Shown piece by piece: positions 19,992 through 22,569 of a stretch of DNA of 22,569 nt. The stretch lies in the IMG/VR virus record IMGVR_UViG_3300027770_001790, positions 1 through 22,569 of that record; one strand, given 5' to 3'. The DNA comes from a virus. Made by a program: the position numbers and the translations under genes. The notes beneath the pieces are model-generated. The model was not told the origin of the DNA and made no database searches. It saw nothing but the letters and a program-made list of their open reading frames with translations. How positions within the stretch are numbered: position 1 is the stretch's first letter; each line of letters opens with the position of its first letter.

Positions 19992-20909
19992 TTACTTCTT
20001 CTTGGCTTTCGGCTTCTCTTCCTTGACGACGATGTTCTTGCCGTCCAGCTCGAATCCGACCTGATCCAAGATCGCGATGAGGTTGTCATCGTCGGAGAAC
20101 AGGAAGTCGGTCAGGGCGTCAACCAGCTCCTCGTCGTCCTTGAGAGCCTTCTTTGCGAGAGGTACCAGAGCTGCGCGGAAGCGGATCTTGGCCATGCCTT
20201 CCTCGTTTGCTTCGAGAACGGTCTTGACGAGTTCGGTTGCGGTTTCGGCAAGCTCTTCCTCTTCGCTCTTCGCGCCTTTCTTCGTGGCCTTCTTGACAGG
20301 CTTATCGTCCTCTTCTTCTTCCTCCTCTTCCGGTTCGGCCTTGCCCTTCACCGGAGGCTTGGCTTTCTTCTTGCCGCCCTTCTCCCACGGCGGGTCGATG
20401 AACTCGGTCACGACCGCAATCGTGCCGCGCTGTTTCGGTTTCGCTTCCGCATCGCCCGTGGACTTCTGGATCTTGCTCCAGTCTTTCGGCTCCAACTCCT
20501 CATGCACATGGCCGACCAGATCATCCAGGACGCTGATATCATCCACGAAATGCCCTTCCGGCAGGCCCGCATTGTAGAGCGAGTTGAGCAGAATTGACCA
20601 CTTCGTCCCGTCCGGGAAGTTGCCTTCCTTGCCGGGAATCTCCTTGATCTTCTTGCCGCCCGACTTCGGATCAACCATGAACGCCTCGTGGACTTTGCGG
20701 CCAAAGCTGTAGAACTTCTCTTTCGGCTCCTTCTCGCCATCCGGGTCCTCGAACGACACCATCACGCCGAGAGAGGCCGGGAAGTTGGATTTCTCAGGTG
20801 CCCACAACTTGCACTCGAAAGTCAGTTTGTAATTGCCTTCGGGGATGCTGAACCCGCTGGCTACCAGCGAGGAAAGACTACCGAAAGCTGCGTGTTTAAC
20901 TGTTGCCAT
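19992..20909 (-). CDS. Probable phage single-stranded DNA-binding protein
   Basis: The 305-residue product has a strand-rich N-terminal domain (about 20-140: NYKLTFECKLW, SLGVMVSFED, FYSFGRKV, TKWSILLNSLYNAG, LVGHVHEE) like an OB-type phage protein usually found beside Sak4/RecA-like ATPases. A low-complexity linker with a Lys/Pro part and an acidic run (194-202) follows, then a helical domain. The call rests on fold impression and context, not a signature motif. AAGGAG precedes the ATG at 20909. It would coat the single strands made by the exonuclease next door. Confidence 0.6.
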   Translation of the reverse strand: MATVKHAAFGSLSSLVASGFSIPEGNYKLTFECKLWAPEKSNFPASLGVMVSFEDPDGEKEPKEKFYSFGRKVHEAFMVDPKSGGKKIKEIPGKEGNFPDGTKWSILLNSLYNAGLPEGHFVDDISVLDDLVGHVHEELEPKDWSKIQKSTGDAEAKPKQRGTIAVVTEFIDPPWEKGGKKKAKPPVKGKAEPEEEEEEEDDKPVKKATKKGAKSEEEELAETATELVKTVLEANEEGMAKIRFRAALVPLAKKALKDDEELVDALTDFLFSDDDNLIAILDQVGFELDGKNIVVKEEKPKAKKK

Positions 20910-21081
20910 TGTCTTGCATTCTCCTTATTGTTGACTTGCACAGGGACAGCTCTATGTCCACTGCTTCTACTGCTTCGGATATCACCGGGTCATGCACCCT
21001 GCGATCAACCGTTTGGCGGAGTAGTTGTACTGCTCTTCGAGCATCCGCCAGATTCTGTAGTGCTTTTTCGGGAAGGGTCAT
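20896..21081 (-). CDS. Small helical protein (61 aa)
   Basis: The start at 21081 overlaps the previous stop (ATGA). The product is a short helical protein (MTLPEKALQNLADARRAVQLL ...) with a charged C-terminus and no recognised family. It overlaps the SSB-like start by 14 bases. The palindrome at 21090 lies directly before its ATG, where a ribosome site would be expected. Confidence 0.55.
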   Translation of the reverse strand: MTLPEKALQNLADARRAVQLLRQTVDRRVHDPVISEAVEAVDIELSLCKSTIRRMQDNGNS

Positions 21082-21323
21082 AGGGCGTGTGTAGCGGCTA
21101 CAGAGAATTTCTTCGTCCTGTTCTCCGACATAATCCGAGTAAAGCATGTTACGCACGCTCGTACATCTTTTCCATATGGCAGTATTTCCAAGCTCTTCAT
21201 GCCTATGCTCATGTCATCTACAGCCGCCAAGTTTCCGAAAGTGGAGCATGACTCGCATCTGCCCTGACCCAAGAAATAGGCGCTGTGCAGCATTTCCAAA
21301 GCTCTACGTTCTGTCTGTGTCAC
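21078..21323 (-). CDS. Small protein with two CxxC pairs (81 aa)
   Basis: A GTG start at 21323 overlaps the helicase stop (GTGA). The 81-residue product has CESC (23-26) and CVTC (57-60), a four-cysteine site that probably binds zinc, around an acidic loop. The palindrome at 21090 is read here as V-A-A-T. Function unknown. Confidence 0.6.
   Translation of the reverse strand: MTQTERRALEMLHSAYFLGQGRCESCSTFGNLAAVDDMSIGMKSLEILPYGKDVRACVTCFTRIMSENRTKKFSVAATHAL
21090..21102. repeat. Dispersed 13-bp palindrome, copy 21 (TGTAGCGGCTACA)
   Basis: Fully symmetric copy in the last codons of the 81-aa gene, eight bases before the ATG of the next gene. Confidence 0.92.
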
Positions 21324-22569
21324 CGTAACCTTGGTGGCGGAGCCGGAAGCGTCCGCACTTCATTAAACAGGGAATGAAACGACTTCGGAGCCAGGTGCTT
21401 CCACTTCGGCCAGAACCAATCCATGTGCATGTCCCCAATAAACGTCTCCCCCTGATCTGACTTCGACCGCATGAGGCGACCGCACATTTGCACGATCTGC
21501 TGGATTGTCAGGTACATCGGGTATGCACTATCCTCCTCCGTCCGCGCCTTCATGACCTTACTCGGAGGCGGGAATGGAATCTTGGTAATGAACTGCCACT
21601 CTGCCATCTTACCCGGAAAGTCATATCCGGTACTGACACTAGGAGTCACGAACACCGTACCCCTCGTTGCTTCTCGGAACTGCTCGACAATCTCACCAGC
21701 CGCTTCCCCGCGCTTATTCAGCATGAAGTTGTCGCGATGCCGGGAATACTCTTCGAACTGGCGCTGCCTGTCATACGAGATCGTGTGGACTAACCCACTC
21801 CGGTCCCGGCGACGGCTTGCGATCTGGTCAAACATTCGCAGCATAGCCGTGAAGTTATCCGACTTTGAATCCATTCGCGCTGTCGGCACGTAATAGAACG
21901 GGTTCCGAGTCGGATCGAACTCACTCGGATACTCATGGAAATCAAACGAGTCCTTGCTCATGCCCGACAGATACATGGTCTTGGGCCGCAGTGTAGCAGA
22001 TACAATCACGACCTTCGGGACACGCAGCAGAAGATACCCCTCCGCATACTTACCGGGTCGAACCGGATCGAACTGAAACCCATCGTCGATAGAGTCCACA
22101 ACCCAGTCCGCTACCCGGCCCGTCGAGATCAGTCCCAGCTTCCTCACCAGATTCCGCAGGTGATTGTAGGCACGGATGTGAGATGTCTTGGGCTTGCCCA
22201 CCCCGGTAATCTTCGCCTTCGCTACTGTGCAGGCATAGTCCGCAACTTGGCGGCAATTCACCGCCCACTTCTTCCATTCCGCAAACTCAAGCGCATCAGT
22301 CCCGGATAGGAACGGCACTCTCAGCCCCTCTTCTATCTCCTTGTGCCGCAGCACAACTTGCAGAGCACGTCCGAGGGCATTCGGCATCTCGTGGCCTTCA
22401 TCGAATATGACCTGCTGGATGTGGCCCAGCCCCATCCCGTACTTCTTGGTCGAGATCCACTTGTCGTAGTTGGTGATCACTAGGTTGCTGGTAGCCGCTG
22501 CCATTTCGGCCCGAGTAGAAGCGCACCCAACCGACCCCTTGTACGGGCACTGTGCCGCATAGCCGTCCT
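21320..22569 (-). CDS. DinG/XPD-like superfamily 2 helicase, 5'-truncated by window
   Basis: The frame is open to the window edge, so the Walker A end is missing. Visible in order are two cysteines in QCPYKGSVGC (about 22552-22523), placed where DinG/XPD enzymes hold Fe-S ligands; NLVITNYDKW; the DEAH-like FDEGHE (about 22405); VIVSATLRP; STGYDFPG with IPFPPPSKV, as in the Rad3 family; and GRLMRSKSDQG (motif VI). Such helicases unwind DNA 5' to 3'. It leads the replication module visible here. A palindrome at 21992 lies in the SAT motif codons. Confidence 0.85.
   Translation of the reverse strand, partial: DGYAAQCPYKGSVGCASTRAEMAAATSNLVITNYDKWISTKKYGMGLGHIQQVIFDEGHEMPNALGRALQVVLRHKEIEEGLRVPFLSGTDALEFAEWKKWAVNCRQVADYACTVAKAKITGVGKPKTSHIRAYNHLRNLVRKLGLISTGRVADWVVDSIDDGFQFDPVRPGKYAEGYLLLRVPKVVIVSATLRPKTMYLSGMSKDSFDFHEYPSEFDPTRNPFYYVPTARMDSKSDNFTAMLRMFDQIASRRRDRSGLVHTISYDRQRQFEEYSRHRDNFMLNKRGEAAGEIVEQFREATRGTVFVTPSVSTGYDFPGKMAEWQFITKIPFPPPSKVMKARTEEDSAYPMYLTIQQIVQMCGRLMRSKSDQGETFIGDMHMDWFWPKWKHLAPKSFHSLFNEVRTLPAPPPRLR
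21992..22004. repeat. Dispersed 13-bp palindrome, copy 22 (TGTAGCAGATACA)
   Basis: Perfect consensus match inside the helicase gene, at codons for V-S-A-T of a conserved motif. Confidence 0.9.

Noticed and set aside
19725-20597. A long plus-strand open frame opposite the SSB-like and nuclease genes.
   Set aside because: It crosses two well-supported minus-strand genes, and its composition reflects their codons.
1-22569. tRNA genes or a CRISPR array.
   Set aside because: I found no T-loop/acceptor pairing and no regularly spaced repeat-spacer unit; the 13-bp palindromes are too irregularly spaced and too short.

Overview
The window looks like the replication and early region of a tailed double-stranded DNA phage or prophage; the host cannot be named. 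It is tightly packed, with many ATGA/GTGA stop-start overlaps, and has ordinary Shine-Dalgarno sites and sigma70-like promoters. Its moderately high G+C content drops visibly in two homing-endonuclease genes. No tRNA, rRNA, CRISPR array, structural, lysis or integrase gene is visible. A leucine at the Pol I '762' position of the DNA polymerase, an RHH repressor-type gene, a ParB-like gene and a dispersed operator-like palindrome hint at a temperate or plasmid-like life style, but this is inference.

Left arm (1-8086, plus strand): small accessory genes. They include a protein with 24 cysteines, a zinc aminopeptidase-like enzyme with a complete metal-ligand set, tiny membrane proteins, a zinc-ribbon protein, a DUF932-type protein, a ParB-like protein with a long coiled coil and its own promoter and terminator, and an HNH endonuclease. 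The arms converge at 8064-8086, where a hairpin probably ends the leftward transcripts.

Right arm (8064-22569, minus strand, read right to left): a DinG/XPD-like helicase cut by the window edge, small genes, a probable ssDNA-binding protein, a PD-(D/E)XK nuclease, a Sak4-like RecA ATPase, an ERCC4 nuclease, a uracil-DNA glycosylase fused to a Pol I-type 3'-5' exonuclease, a deoxynucleotide kinase and a family A DNA polymerase without its own exonuclease domain. Next come a C5-methyltransferase-like gene between two homing endonucleases with apparent remnants of an older methyltransferase allele outside them, a 58-residue RHH regulator behind a near-consensus promoter, and several unknown genes. 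Together these form a replication, recombination and repair module.

The most unusual signal is a 13-bp palindrome, TGTANCNGNTACA. It occurs 22 times without mismatch plus three near matches, about once per kilobase, across both arms, inside genes and in the short gaps between them. Every perfect copy has at least one exact TGTAGC half-site. The layout resembles the 'stoperator' sites of cluster A mycobacteriophages, but the motif is a dyad and I do not recognise it. The RHH protein and the ParB-like protein are the in-window candidates for binding it.
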